DNA of 64,000 nt from Kitagawia praeruptora (GCA_037693485.1 CM075346.1:126840001-126904000), one strand, 5' to 3'; shown: positions 10,463 through 20,963, counted from the first letter of the stretch. A program made the numbers and translations. Notes: generated from the sequence alone by a model not told the origin.

Positions 10463-13024
10463 ATGGTTCAAACACGAAGAACTGCACCAAGCACTACAGA
10501 GCCAATCGCTACCGAGGCTCTACCTCTTAGCTCTGCTCCGCCCCTTACTGAACAAGTACTTCCGACATCTGAGCAAGTACCTCCGACATCCGGGACTATC
10601 ATTCCGTATCAAGTTTCTCAACCCCTAGGGACGACTACCCATGTTGAGAGTACGCTACCTCCGATCGTCCACACAATTCCAGGGACTAACCCCCTCCAGG
10701 TGGGGATTTCTTCCCTAATTGTAGACCCCAACAACCCTACACGAGGGGTTCAGATCCACACTACGGATCTCCCCATAAGCACCAATCCAATGTATGGGAT
10801 GCCTAACTACGGAGCTGGACCAAGTGGTCATGCCCTGTATATTCGAGATCGAGATTATCGCGATTTTTCTGGTCCTTATACGGACGAATCATCTTCTGGC
10901 GATGATTACGAGCGTGATGAAGCTCCAAGGAGGCGGCGTGCAAGTAAAGAACCTATGGGGAGAACTCGAATTACTCATGATGGACTCCCTTCAACAACTA
11001 CTGAGAGGATTAAGGCTTATGAAGCCGAGATCTTGAGATTAAAGGAAGATATGGCCAGGGAGCAAGCCAGATCAAATCAGACTTTGCCACCTCCCACGTC
11101 AGGACCGATTCCCTTTATAGATCTGGAGAGGCCTTCAAGAAGGCAAAGAAGGGCTACCGCCCCAACTGGAAGAACTACAAGGGTGGAAACCCCTAAGAGC
11201 AACCCCAAGGATCTGATGCCACTTGGGGATCCTGATGATCCCACGCCCCCATTCACCGAGGAGGTGATGAATGCCCACATATCAAGGAAGTTCAAGATGC
11301 CGACAATTAAGGCTTACGATGGAACGGGTGATCCCGCAAATCATGTTAGGACGTTCTCGAACGCACTATTACTACAGCCTGCAAGTGACGCCTTGAAGTG
11401 TAGGGCGTTCCCTCAAACCTTGTCGGGCATGGCTCAAAGATGGTATAGCCGACTCCCTGCAAATTCAATTGGCTCCTTTAAGGAGTTAAGTGCTGCTTTT
11501 GTTAGTCAATTTATCAGCGGGAGAGTTCATGAAAAAAGTTCTGCATCTCTCATGTATGTGGTACAAGGGAAGAATGAGAATCTGAGAGATTATCTTAAGA
11601 GGTTCACCAAGGAGACATTAAATATTACTGATTTAGAGAACAAGGTGGCCATGGTAGCCCTGGAGCACGGCACCACTGATCTTTACTTTAAAAGGTCATT
11701 GGCAAAGCACCCACCCAAGAATATGGCTGAGCTCCAACGAAGGGCTGATAAGTATATCAAGGCCGAGGACAGCACCATGAAGGATGTCGTGATAAACAAT
11801 GGAGGCAACGGGAACTCCAAGAAGCGAAGGCAAGACCAGGAGTATGATGACCAGGAATATGATGCTAGGGACAAGTATCCCCGAACTAGTGAGGACTCCG
11901 ACTCTGCCCCTAAGAAGAGCCAAGGACCAAGGTTCACTGAGTATGCAAGGTTGAACACTCCCAGGAGTCGAATCCTATTGGACATTGAGAAGGATAAGGA
12001 TTTCCGATGGCCGAAGCCACTCAGGGGTGATCCCACAAAGAGGAACAAAAATCAGTATTGCAGATTCCACAAAGACGTGGGGCATGACACTGATGACTGC
12101 AAACAACTCAAAGATGAGATCGAGTTTTTAATCCGTAGAGGAAAACTGAGCCACTTCACTAAGGGTGAAGATCGTGGTGGTCAAAGAAGAAATCATGATA
12201 GGAGCGATGATGATCGAGATCGAAACCCACAGCCCCGAGGGCCAGTAATCAACATGATCTCGGGAGGCCCGACAGCGGCTGGGACAACCAAGAACTCTCG
12301 GAAGGCTTATGCAAGAGAGGTGGTGCACATTGTCGAAGAAGCACCGAAACGTGCAAGAACCGAGTTAACGATCGGATTTGAGGATTCAGACCTTGAAGGG
12401 GTGAAGTTCCCCCATGATGACCCGCTGGTCATAACACCCATGATTGGGAATTCAGAGGTGAAGCGAGTCTTGATAGACAATGGAGCTTCAGTGGACATTT
12501 TATTCTATGATGCATTCGTGAAAATGGGATACAACGACTCTCAGTTGACCCTATCTAACATGCCTATATATGGATTCAGCGGAGTAGAGACTAAAGTTGA
12601 GGGAACTATTTTGTTGCCCGTCACCATCGGACAGAAGCCAACAGAGGCCACTCAGATGCTGAACTTTTTGGTTATCAAAGCGTCTTCCACCTACAATGCC
12701 ATCCTCGGGAGGACTGGACTCCATGCTTTTAAGGCTGTGGCCTCAACCTATCACATGAAGATCAAGTTTCCAACCAGGAATGGTGTAGGAGAACAAAAAG
12801 GTGACCAGAAAATGGCTAGGAGCTGTTATGTAGCCGCGTTAAGGCCTGATGGAGTCGGGGGGCAGGTCCTTCCGATTGAAGACATGGACGTTTGTAGTGA
12901 TAAGGAACATCAAGAAATCGAGGGGCAGGAGATTGTACCCCAAGCTGTAAGTGAACTTCAGAATAAGAATGAGGTGACCAGAAGGAGTAGTGAGTGCTCT
13001 ATTTTATTGGAGCATCAAAAATAA
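10463..13024 (+). CDS. Gag-protease polyprotein of the Tat-type element
   Basis: An 853-residue intact frame starting at the first ATG after the primer site. A low-complexity Pro/Thr-rich head is followed by a retrotransposon gag (capsid-like) domain at about residues 275-435 (FKMPTIKAYDGTGDP, ending with RRADKYIKAED). A zinc-knuckle-like CRFHKDVGHDTDDC segment lies near residues 533-546 and a retropepsin near 655-800 with the catalytic DNGAS (D672) and a YNAILGR flap-side motif. Gag packages the element RNA; the protease would process the polyprotein. The last ~12 residues come from joined RNase H sequence in the wrong frame (from 12991), so the natural pol continuation is gone. The intact frame with young LTRs suggests it is still or was recently functional. 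Confidence 0.93.
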   Translation: MVQTRRTAPSTTEPIATEALPLSSAPPLTEQVLPTSEQVPPTSGTIIPYQVSQPLGTTTHVESTLPPIVHTIPGTNPLQVGISSLIVDPNNPTRGVQIHTTDLPISTNPMYGMPNYGAGPSGHALYIRDRDYRDFSGPYTDESSSGDDYERDEAPRRRRASKEPMGRTRITHDGLPSTTTERIKAYEAEILRLKEDMAREQARSNQTLPPPTSGPIPFIDLERPSRRQRRATAPTGRTTRVETPKSNPKDLMPLGDPDDPTPPFTEEVMNAHISRKFKMPTIKAYDGTGDPANHVRTFSNALLLQPASDALKCRAFPQTLSGMAQRWYSRLPANSIGSFKELSAAFVSQFISGRVHEKSSASLMYVVQGKNENLRDYLKRFTKETLNITDLENKVAMVALEHGTTDLYFKRSLAKHPPKNMAELQRRADKYIKAEDSTMKDVVINNGGNGNSKKRRQDQEYDDQEYDARDKYPRTSEDSDSAPKKSQGPRFTEYARLNTPRSRILLDIEKDKDFRWPKPLRGDPTKRNKNQYCRFHKDVGHDTDDCKQLKDEIEFLIRRGKLSHFTKGEDRGGQRRNHDRSDDDRDRNPQPRGPVINMISGGPTAAGTTKNSRKAYAREVVHIVEEAPKRARTELTIGFEDSDLEGVKFPHDDPLVITPMIGNSEVKRVLIDNGASVDILFYDAFVKMGYNDSQLTLSNMPIYGFSGVETKVEGTILLPVTIGQKPTEATQMLNFLVIKASSTYNAILGRTGLHAFKAVASTYHMKIKFPTRNGVGEQKGDQKMARSCYVAALRPDGVGGQVLPIEDMDVCSDKEHQEIEGQEIVPQAVSELQNKNEVTRRSSECSILLEHQK

Positions 13025-13074
13025 AATCAAGTGGTGCAAGCCTAGTCTTGCAAAGCCCCGATGGGTTCAAATTA
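12991..13074 (+). pseudogene. Fragment of second RNase H domain fused to the gag-protease end
   Basis: Sequence GTGCTCTATTTTATTGGAGC through AGCCCCGATGGGTTC matches 14244-14325, which encodes the archaeal-type RNase H start of Tat elements (LYF, ASKTKSSGA, LQSPDG). Here the fragment directly follows the protease and ends the open frame. It is a first copy of a domain that recurs 1.25 kb downstream. Confidence 0.75.
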
Positions 13075-13764
13075 TCCTAGTAGTTTTTAGCTTCATATTT
13101 TATCTAGTAGAAGTAGAAATAAGGTTCGATGAAACCATCGCAGAGCATGTTGCTCCGAGTAGGACAGTAGTATTCTATGTAAGGGTTGAACCCATCTCAA
13201 GTTATTAATGCAAGTTTGTTTTCCATTCATTGATTATGTGATTTTATTTATGTACCTAACACCTGATGTGTGTAAGTCAAAGATGACCAAGTACCGAAAA
13301 TAAAAAAATACACGAATGGAAACAAACAAACGCATAAATAAAAACCCTGAAAGGTCGAGAGTTACTAAGAGTTTAAGTCCTTGAAGGACCCCGGATAAAA
13401 AACAAGAAGCAAAAATAGGTTTGAAAACCCTGAAATCAGAACTAAGATTCGAGACAAGCCGTGAAAGACATGAAGTCAAGTAAGGGATCCTAAAGACCTT
13501 TAGTTTGACATCAATCCAAAAGAAAGGTCGTGAATACTTGGTAGTCGACATATGAACACCAACGATGAACATGTAAACGTCAACCTCGAATCCTAGGATA
13601 AGGAACACGAGTTATTAGCCATGAAGGCCATGGGATAGCTATGAAGGCCAAACTTGAAGGGGTCATGAACCTCCAGATAAGATCCAATGGTTGAAACTTC
13701 AAGTCAAAGCTTGAAAACCAATCTGAAATTTTGGACCCTCAATCCAGAATGCCAACATTGAAAT
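13075..13764 (+). other. Non-coding internal spacer of the LTR element
   Basis: A-rich sequence with phrases such as AACCCTGAAAGGTCGAG and TGAAGGCCAA; no frame of note. It occupies the place where reverse transcriptase would be expected. Confidence 0.55.
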
Positions 13765-14110
13765 ATCTGAACAAGCATTGAGTGCCATCCTCATTCGAAA
13801 GGATAACAAGGTTCAGAAGCCTATCTACTATGTGAGCAAGATGTTGCATGCAGCTGAGTTAAATTATTCTCCCATTTAGAAGTGTGCTTTGGCATTGGTA
13901 ACAGCCTCGAGGAAGCTACGATCGTACTTCCAGGCACATAAGATTGAAATCCTGACGGACCAGCAACTGAGAAACATATTGCATAACCCGAAGGCTAGCT
14001 AAGTGGGCGATAGAACTCAGATAATTTGATATCGCGTACAATCCTCGAATTGCAATTAAAGCACAGGTACTCGTTGACTTCTTAGTTGAATATACCATTG
14101 ACAACCAAGA
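13765..14110 (+). pseudogene. Decayed RNase H domain of Ty3/gypsy pol
   Basis: Translating in pieces gives segments typical of the RNase H after a Ty3/gypsy reverse transcriptase: ALSAILIRKDNKVQKPIYYV, SKMLHAAELNYSP, then a stop, CALALVTASRKLRSYFQAHK, IEILTDQQLRNILHNP. Several in-frame stops and frameshifts follow. The catalytic core upstream (YMDD-bearing reverse transcriptase) is absent. This is the retroelement's own pol remnant, not a host gene. Confidence 0.8.
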
Positions 14111-14119
14111 AGTCGGGGG

Positions 14120-14230
14120 CAGGAAGGCACAACACCCCAGTAAGGGCAAGATGAGACACCCCAAGAGGGAGAGAACTTATAGTAAGGGCAAGATGAGACA
14201 CCCCAAGAGGGAGAGAACTTATAAAGTTTA
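14120..14230 (+). repeat. Short tandem duplication inside the LTR element
   Basis: The phrase AGTAAGGGCAAGATGAGACA followed by CCCCAAGAGGGAGAGAACTTATA occurs twice in tandem (about 14141 and 14183), near 42 bp apart. Confidence 0.85.
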
Positions 14231-14240
14231 GAAGAAACAT

Positions 14241-14650
14241 TGGGTGCTCTATTTTGATAGGGCATCAAAAACAAAATCAAGTGGTGCTTGTATAGTCCTA
14301 CAGAGCCCTGATGGCTTCGCGATTGAATGTGACTTGAAGTTGAATATTTTTCGACAACCAATAACGAGGCAGAGTATAAAGCCTTGAAAGCCGGACTAGG
14401 CTCGTCTTTAGCCATGAGGGCCAAAAATCTTAAAGTCTATGGAGACTCAAGGTTGGTGATAGCCCAAGTGAGTAGAGCTCTAAAAGCCAAAGATGAAACG
14501 ATGTTGAAATATCTGAAAATTGTAAAATCACAGTTGGTATGGTATGATCCGAGGAATACCAACTTGTATAACCACCGATGCCTTGTCCAAATTCGCCTCG
14601 TCTGAAATCGAGAATTACACTAGAAGTGTTTACTATCAGGTCTTGGAGAC
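14241..14650 (+). pseudogene. Decayed second (archaeal-type) RNase H and linker
   Basis: Begins with LYFDRASKTKSSGACIVLQS-like sequence, continues with NNEAEYKAL, AGLGSSLAMRAKNLKVYGDS and RLVIAQVSR in shifted frames, and ends with a DALSKFASSE-like linker that normally precedes integrase. Frameshifts and stops disrupt it. No integrase zinc finger or catalytic core follows. Confidence 0.78.
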
Positions 14651-15239
14651 CCCACTATAGAGCGCAAATTGTTGGCGCCCATCGACGTTGGAAGTTGCTA
14701 GACAGACCCCCATCAAAGCTCATCTTGAGACTGGTTGGCTCCATGATAATGCCTTGGAGGCACGAAACTGTCAGTGAGAGCATTGAGATACGCATTCGCC
14801 TTGATAGCCAACAAGGCCGTTTGCCTCAAATTAAGCTGGTTGTTTGAATTCAAGGCCTAAAAATCAGGAACTAGTGGCTAAATTAAAACCAAGGCAAGGT
14901 CCTACAAACCAAGGAAAGACCCGAAAGAAGAGGGAGAAGGTCAACCGGCTGTAGCCTATTGGAAATCTTTGTTGGCCATCAACACAAAGTGGACTTTAAA
15001 AAGGCCCAACAACACTAGGCTTGTTAAGGCCCAAGTTTAGTTAAAGTGATTAAAGGCCTGTCATGGCCCAACCCATATTGATAAACCTAATTAAGGTTTT
15101 AATTTAAGGTCATGTTGACCAAAAGTTAAGGCCCAAGTCAAAGTCAATTAGGGCTTCAATAAAGAAGAGCCCAAACATGTGATTAGGGCCCACGAGGAGA
15201 GGCCCAGAATTCTGATGAGTCTAAGGCCCAAAAGCAAAA

Positions 15240-15865
15240 CAAGTGTCCCAAGCAAAGTTGTCTGAGGTCGAGACCAACGACCTCATTTGGTAATACGATT
15301 TCGAGCTCGATCAAACGACCTGAAAAGTCAAGTAAAAACCCATTTTGAGGTCGAAAATATGCTATGGCTAGGTCGTAAATTTGAGGTCGAAAAAGAACAG
15401 AAATTCACGAAAAATCCATACGACTTGAGGCCAATTTGAGGTCGATATCTCCTAGAATTGAGATCGTGAGTCTGAGCTCGAAAATGAACTAGAAAAGATG
15501 GAAATTCCTCACGACCTGGGATTTATTTTGAGGTCGTTTTGACACTATTAGAGCTCGTTCATTTCAGGTCGAAAAAACATTGGATTTCCTGGAAAAAAGC
15601 TACGATTTGGCCCCTACTTGAGCTCGAAAATTGAGCTCGAAATGTATTAGTTGAGGTCAAAAAGGTCCAGGTCGAAATTGAACTAGATGAGCTCGAAAAT
15701 AGCCACGACCTGGGACTATTTGAGCTCGAAATTTGAGCACGAAATTGTACCAGTTGAGCTCGAAAAGCTCCAGGTCGAAAATAAGCTAAATGAGCTCGAA
15801 AAAAGCCCCGACCTGGGACAGTTTGAGCTCGAAGTTTGAGCTCGAATTTGGCCTGAAAAAAAAAA
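15240..15865. repeat. Array of GAGSTCGAAA motifs
   Basis: About 17 copies of GAGCTCGAAA or GAGGTCGAAA variants (for example at 15472, 15620, 15634, 15688, 15721, 15755, 15792, 15826 and 15838), many separated by 12-35 bp, in the 3' non-coding part of the LTR element. GAGCTC is itself palindromic. The run ends in a poly-A tract near 15857. Confidence 0.75.
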
Positions 15866-15999
15866 AAAAAAAGAAGAAGAAAAACATGCAATTTTGGAAG
15901 CAAAATTAGTGATAAAATTTTAGACAAATAAGTCGAAACGATAATTTCTGAATAGTACTAGTCTTCAGAAATAAAAAATTTCCCAGCTGACCTGGCAGC

Positions 16000-16290
16000 T
16001 CGACCCCAGCCAGGGGCTCTGCCCCTTGGACCCCGCCCGGGGGCTGCCGCCCCCGGACCCCCGCTAGCACCGTTTAGTGCCGATTAAGCACCATTTAATG
16101 CCGATTAGCACATATTAGTGCCTGTTAGCACCGTTTAGTGCCGGTATAGCACCGTTTAGCGCCGATTAGTGCCGTTAGTGCCGTTTTATGCCATTCGACA
16201 TTGTTTAACACTGTTTAAACATTGTTTAAGGCTGATTAGCGCTGTCTAGTGCCATTTAACACCGCTTAGTGTCGTTCAACATCGTCGTAA
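16000..16290. repeat. GC-rich hairpin block and GCAC/GTGC tandem motif array
   Basis: A CCCCGCCCGGGGGC / GCCGCCCCCGG inverted block (about 16010-16065) is followed by about a dozen imperfect units alternating GCACCGTTTA and GTGCCGATTA (16066-16290). GCAC and GTGC are complementary, so neighbouring units can pair. Located just upstream of the 3' LTR. Confidence 0.7.
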
Positions 16291-16420
16291 ATTGCGTCGG
16301 TCGCTCCACGCTTTACATTAAGATGATAAGTTGAAAATACTCATGTAAGAGCAATAAACCCTGACCCAAGTCTCATGTAAGGCCGTTATAACTTCAAGGA
16401 AAACCTGATCAGTTTTCCTA

Positions 16421-16436
16421 GAAGTTGGGGGGCAAA
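16421..16436 (+). other. Polypurine tract
   Basis: GAAGTTGGGGGGCAAA immediately precedes the TG of the 3' LTR, the expected priming site for plus-strand DNA synthesis. Confidence 0.85.
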
Positions 16437-16942
16437 TGATATGGGCTAAAAGTAAGCCCTAAAGACACATTTAATGTGGCATTAATTAGACCCGGAATGG
16501 TCCAAACGTGGGGCCCAAACCCTATTTACAATATTAATTTCGTAATTAATATTATGGATAATAAACAGCTCAGCAATAAGTGTCAGATAAGAACATTATC
16601 TCTACAAGGAGTAGCCTCCAAGGCATCCACTCATACAAGGAAACAGACTCCTACAAGGAAGGGGTCTAGAACTTTCCTCAAGATTGACTTGTCCGCCAAG
16701 TCACCTACTCTTACCATAATTCCTAGGCTTCTCAGCCTATATAAAGGGTCTGACCCCTCATTCTCAGAACTACGTTTTTATTGGCTTGATTCTCTTAATA
16801 CAGAGATACGTAGGCATTCTGTGAGGACCGATTAAGTCTCGAACGCAGAAGCAGTCATTAAAGCTCGAAGCTCAACCACCCTTTGCATTAAATACATCAA
16901 ACCCTAGCCGCAATCTAATAACCTAGTTTTTATTCCACAACA
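16437..16942 (+). repeat. 3' LTR
   Basis: 506 bp, one substitution relative to the 5' LTR (T at 16855). Ends CACAACA followed by the AATAT target duplication. Confidence 0.95.
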
Positions 16943-17137
16943 AATATTAATAATTTAATATAAATTTAATTAATGATATGCATGGTTTAAAACTTATATT
17001 ATAAAATTTTAAAATAAATATGTCGTTGATAGGATTCGAACCTTGAATATAATATATTTAATCATTAGATCTAACGATTTTGATTTTTTACTAAAAATCT
17101 AATGGTCATTATTCGTAGTATACAGATTTTTATTATA

Positions 17138-18705
17138 CTAGCTTAAAACCCGTGCGATGCACAGATTTCTTTTAATACTATATGATATGTTTTATTAATT
17201 CGATTTACTTTTTTTAAAATATGAATTTTGGAGGTTTAAATTTTTAAATGAGATGATTTGATAATAATTATATAAATGTTATCCGTAATATTTACATGAA
17301 AAGAGGGATTTTAGTTAGAAAATATTGAAAAGATAATACATCTTAGTTCAGAAAGGTAATCGGTTAATTATAAGTATTTATAAAATTATAATTTTATTTT
17401 ATTAAATAGAATGCTGTGATTTAACTGAAAAAAGTGAGGTGTTAGTTAGAGAAAATTAAAAAGGAAACATGTTTTAGGTGGAAAAGGTAATTGATTAGTT
17501 TATAGTAATTATAATTCAATTATGTTATTTTACTAAATAAAATTGCTCGTAAAGTTTTAAGAAAAAGAAAAATTAGGGTTGCCCGTGATTTTTTAAAGAA
17601 AAGAGATATCTTAGTTAGAAAATATAGAAAAGATGATACATTTTAGCTGAAACTTAATCTGTTAATTATTAACATTATAATATTGTTATTTTGTTTTATT
17701 AAATAGAATCATCCGTGATATAATTGAAAAAAGATAGATTTTATTTAGAGAAAATAGAAAATGTAATGTGAAAATTAAAAAGATGACATGTTATAGGTGA
17801 AAAAGGTAATTGATTAGTTTATAATAATTATAATTTAATTTATGTTATTTCACTAAATTAAATTGTTCGTAATGTCTTTAGATAGTGAAAAATTAATGTT
17901 GCCCGTGATATTTCTAGAAAAAAAGAATTTGAATTATAAAATATGGAAAATATGATACGTTTTAGCTGAAAAAGGTATTAAAAAAGGTAATCGTTTAATT
18001 ATAAGTACTTATAAAATTATAATTTAATTTTATTAAATAGAATGTCGTGATTTAACGGAAAAAAGTGAGGTGTTAGTTAGAGAAAATTAAAAACGAAACA
18101 TGTTTTAGGTGGAAAAGGTAATTGATTAGTTTATAGTACTTATAATTTAATTTATGTTATTTCACTAAATTAAATTGTTCGTAGTGTCTTTAGATAGTGA
18201 GAAATTAATGTTGGCCGTGATATTTCTAGAAAAAAGGAATTTGAATTATAAAATATGGAAAAGATGATATGTTTTAGTTGAAAAGGTAATTGATAATTAT
18301 TAGCATTATAATATTATTATTTATTAAATAGAACCACCCGTGATATATTTGTAAAAAGAGATATTTTAGTTATAGAATAGAGAAAAGGTAACATGTTTTG
18401 GCTGAAAAAGGTAATCGATTAGTTAATAGTAATTATAATTAATTATGTTATTTTATTAAACAAAATTGCTTGTAGTGTTTATATGAAAGGAGGAATTCTA
18501 GTTAGATATAATATAAAAGATATTGTGCTTTACCTGAAAAGGAAAATTAATTAGTTTTTTTTAGTGAAAAATATAAAAGGTAATATGTTTAATCTGAAAA
18601 ATAAAATTATGTAATTAGTTAGTAGTTAAGTAAGGGTAAATAAGTAAAATCAACAGGTACCAACCAACCAAACTTTTAATGTTTCGGCTTTTATATAATA
18701 GTAAG
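17138..18705 (-). mobile_element. Non-autonomous Helitron, copy 1
   Basis: On the minus strand the 3' end is CCGTGCATCGCACGG-type hairpin then TTTTAAGCTAG followed by T (forward CTAG at 17138). The 5' end lies near 18685-18705, where forward TTTTATATAATAGTA corresponds to TCTATACTATTATATAAAA with an alteration. The interior is made of ~150-160 bp repeated phrases (AAAGATGATACGTTTTAGCTG, TTAGTTAGAGAAAATAGAAA, GCCCGTGATATTT). The same phrases fill the Helitron at 48.2-51.8 kb, so the two are one family. No Rep/helicase gene. Confidence 0.65.
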
Positions 18706-19475
18706 ATAGATTTATTAATAATTGAAAAATATGATATTATATTAATCTATATATATACACAACATCTTTATATGCACCAATATATGCATATATGTAATCA
18801 GAACCATCAAAAACCCACTCGAAGTCAGACTTTTAATATATTAATGATTATAAGATTAGTTTTAAATTAAAAGGGTAACGTGTTTTAATTTGGAATAAAA
18901 TATTAATGATTGGAAGATATGATACGATTGGTGTTTTTAGGAGCTAATAAAAGGTAATATCTTCAATTAAAAGTAAATGCGAAAAAAGACAATTGACTAC
19001 TTACCTTTAATTTATATTATGTTATTATTTATTTTAGAAGTTTTAATAGTATAGATATCATATATATATATTTTTTATAATGAAGGGTAAATAAGTAAAT
19101 TCACTTGGTACCAAAAACAGGTACCAAAACTTTCAATGTTTCGGAATTTATATAATAGTATAGATTTTGTTAATGATTAGAAGATATGATGTGAATTTTT
19201 TTGGTATATATTAATTATTGCTAGATATGATATGATTGGAAGATATGATATGATTGGAAGATATGATATGATTGATGTTTTTAGGAGTTAATAAAAGGTA
19301 ATATCTTCAATTAAAAGTAAATGCGAAAAAAGGCAATTGACTACTTACCATTAATTTATATTATGTTTTTATTTATTTTAGAAGTTTTAATAGTGTAGAT
19401 ATAAGTAAATTCACTTAGGTACAAAAAACAGGTACCAAAACTTTCAATATTTCGAAATTTATATAATAGTATAGA
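18706..19475 (-). mobile_element. Tandem truncated Helitron 5' ends
   Basis: Further copies of the terminal phrase (TTTATATAATAGTATAGA, forward) end at 19164 and 19475. The segment 18895-19045 recurs near 19245-19400 (GGAAGATATGATAYGATTGR ... AATATCTTCAATTAAAAGTA). This looks like serial insertion of, or tandem duplication from, the same Helitron family. Confidence 0.5.
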
Positions 19476-19614
19476 TATGTTGAAGAAGATATATATTTTA
19501 TGAAAAATATTTTTTTTAATAAATCAATAAATTAAGAAATACACTTACACAATTTTTTTAAATAAATTTTGTTATACATTACTCGAGTATAAAGTTAGTC
19601 TTAATAAATCATTA

Positions 19615-19789
19615 CAGTTAAAACTCTTTAAAGTAATATGCCTCGGATCGGGAAAAAATATTACTTTATTGAGTTCATTACTTTACCGAGAGTAAAAATT
19701 CACTGTATCCATTATGTTGGAACCGGAAAAAAATATTACTATAGTGAGATTATTACTTTATCGATTATTATTTTATCGAGGTTCAACTA
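19615..19789. mobile_element. Short Emigrant-like MITE
   Basis: Left terminus TA then CAGTTAAAACTCTTTAAAGT; right terminus in reverse CGATAAAATAATA preceded by AGTTGAACCT. TA-flanked, 175 bp. Resembles the CAGTAAAACCTC-type termini seen at 48634. Confidence 0.5.
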
Positions 19790-19799
19790 TATATTGTTG

Positions 19800-20375
19800 T
19801 AAGTTGGAATGGGTATGTGTGTTTGCTAAAATTGTTCACAAATGAAAGGGCTTTCACTGTTGGATGAAAGGCTTAAGTCTGTCTGTGTGCATGTAAAAGT
19901 TTTAAATCCAATGAGCCCAAGTCTGACTTGGTGGTGGATCTATTGAGCCTATGTCTTTTTATACCAATGTACAAAACACCTGGCCCAGTTGTTCCGGGCC
20001 TTGTCTCTGTCAGGACAACTGATGTATCATGAGGTACATCGTAGAAGTGGTGCACATGATTGGGGAAAATCCACGGAATCGAATTACTGTAATTCGAATT
20101 TTCATGTATTTTTCGTAGAATGTTTTTTTTAAAAAAATCTCTAAAAATATTAAACATTGTAGACCATTTTTTTTAAGAGCCTACTTAAATGACACAAGTA
20201 TTTAAGGATTTATCGGTTGTTCTTCTCAAAGAATAATTCTCACTTACCCGAAATTTATAAAAAATAAATATTAATTGTTAGTTAACCAATCATGTTAAAA
20301 AAAATGTAATAACCAGATTTATTTTTATATAAAACATTGAAAAATAAAAAATCCGGGAAGAGAAGACAAATGAAA
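19800..20375. other. Intergenic DNA, no gene recognised
   Basis: A minus-strand 94-codon frame (19873-20157) overlaps a GC-richer stretch (19900-20090) that looks like a decayed retroelement piece (GGCCCAGTTGTTCCGGGCC). I could not match it to a protein family and do not credit it as a gene. Confidence 0.4.
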
Positions 20376-20467
20376 GAGAATAATTGCAGAAAATAACAAC
20401 TTTTTTCAAAAAAAAAGGCTAAAAATACCGATATGCGGGAAGGGGTGTGAAAAATACCCATTTGATT

Positions 20468-20563
20468 ACCCAAATGGCATTTGCGTAACGATGATACGCA
20501 TGTAAGTAATGCGTACCACCTATCACGCAACTCAAGAATGCGTATTGACGTCATTTGACGTCA
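20468..20563. repeat. Left-arm palindromes and two TGACGTCA octamers (copy C)
   Basis: A degenerate module at 20468-20486, then ACGCATGTAAGTAATGCGT (20496-20514) and ACGCAACTCAAGAATGCGT (20525-20543). Starts are 28 and 29 bp apart. TGACGTCA follows after exactly 2 bp (20546-20553) and again at 20556-20563. Confidence 0.85.
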
Positions 20564-20963
20564 TTCTTCGCCCAGCACTCCGGTCACCTCTCCCTGCGAA
20601 AAATCGCCTCTCCCGTTGTTCTCGGCCAATTCTCGACCATCGTCTAATATGAGCACATGAAAAGAATCGCCACAGATCACTCTATATTCTTCCCCATATG
20701 TTTTAATGAAAGCTGGTCCCGGATGAGCGTGTTGAAGGTCACCGGAGAATGAATCGGAAAATTTGGTCGATTTGGGCGTTCTCAATCGTTCATAACAAAT
20801 GTAATAGAAGTGGTATAGATGTGTAGAGTTTTGAAGGACGATTGCAATAGTATATCATATGTGTTTAGAAAGTCCCGAATATGGACGAACGAAGGGATCG
20901 AATAATTAAGTCGGAATCGCCATTTTTTCACCGACTAGAGCTCCGATCTATTGAAGATGACAA

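Larger units (their letters stand above)
9924..16942 (+). mobile_element. Young non-autonomous Ty3/gypsy (Tat-type) LTR retrotransposon
   Basis: A complete element of 7019 bp flanked by the 5-bp duplication AATAT (9919-9923 and 16943-16947). Two 506-bp LTRs differ at one position (C at 10342, T at 16855), so insertion was recent. The internal region has a primer-binding site, one intact gag-protease frame, decayed RNase H remnants with stop codons, a long non-coding 3' part and a polypurine tract. Reverse transcriptase and integrase are not recognisable, so it must have moved using enzymes from another element. Dual RNase H homology and the DNGAS protease suit the Tat lineage. Confidence 0.95.
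9806..17125 (-). mobile_element. Probable Helitron remnant hosting the LTR element
   Basis: The forward strand at 9806-9835 reads CTAGCTTATAACCCGTGTGATGCACAG, the reverse of a Helitron 3' end (hairpin then CTAG) and matching the ends at 17138 and 48245. The LTR retrotransposon sits inside. The other terminus is tentatively the TAGTATACAGA phrase near 17115-17125, close to TCTATACTA in reverse. Only short flanks (9806-9923 and 16943-17125) belong to it. No Rep/helicase seen. Confidence 0.35.

Noticed and set aside
11683..12048. Minus-strand frames within the gag-protease gene (11077-12498)
   Set aside because: Shadows of the intact 853-residue sense frame.
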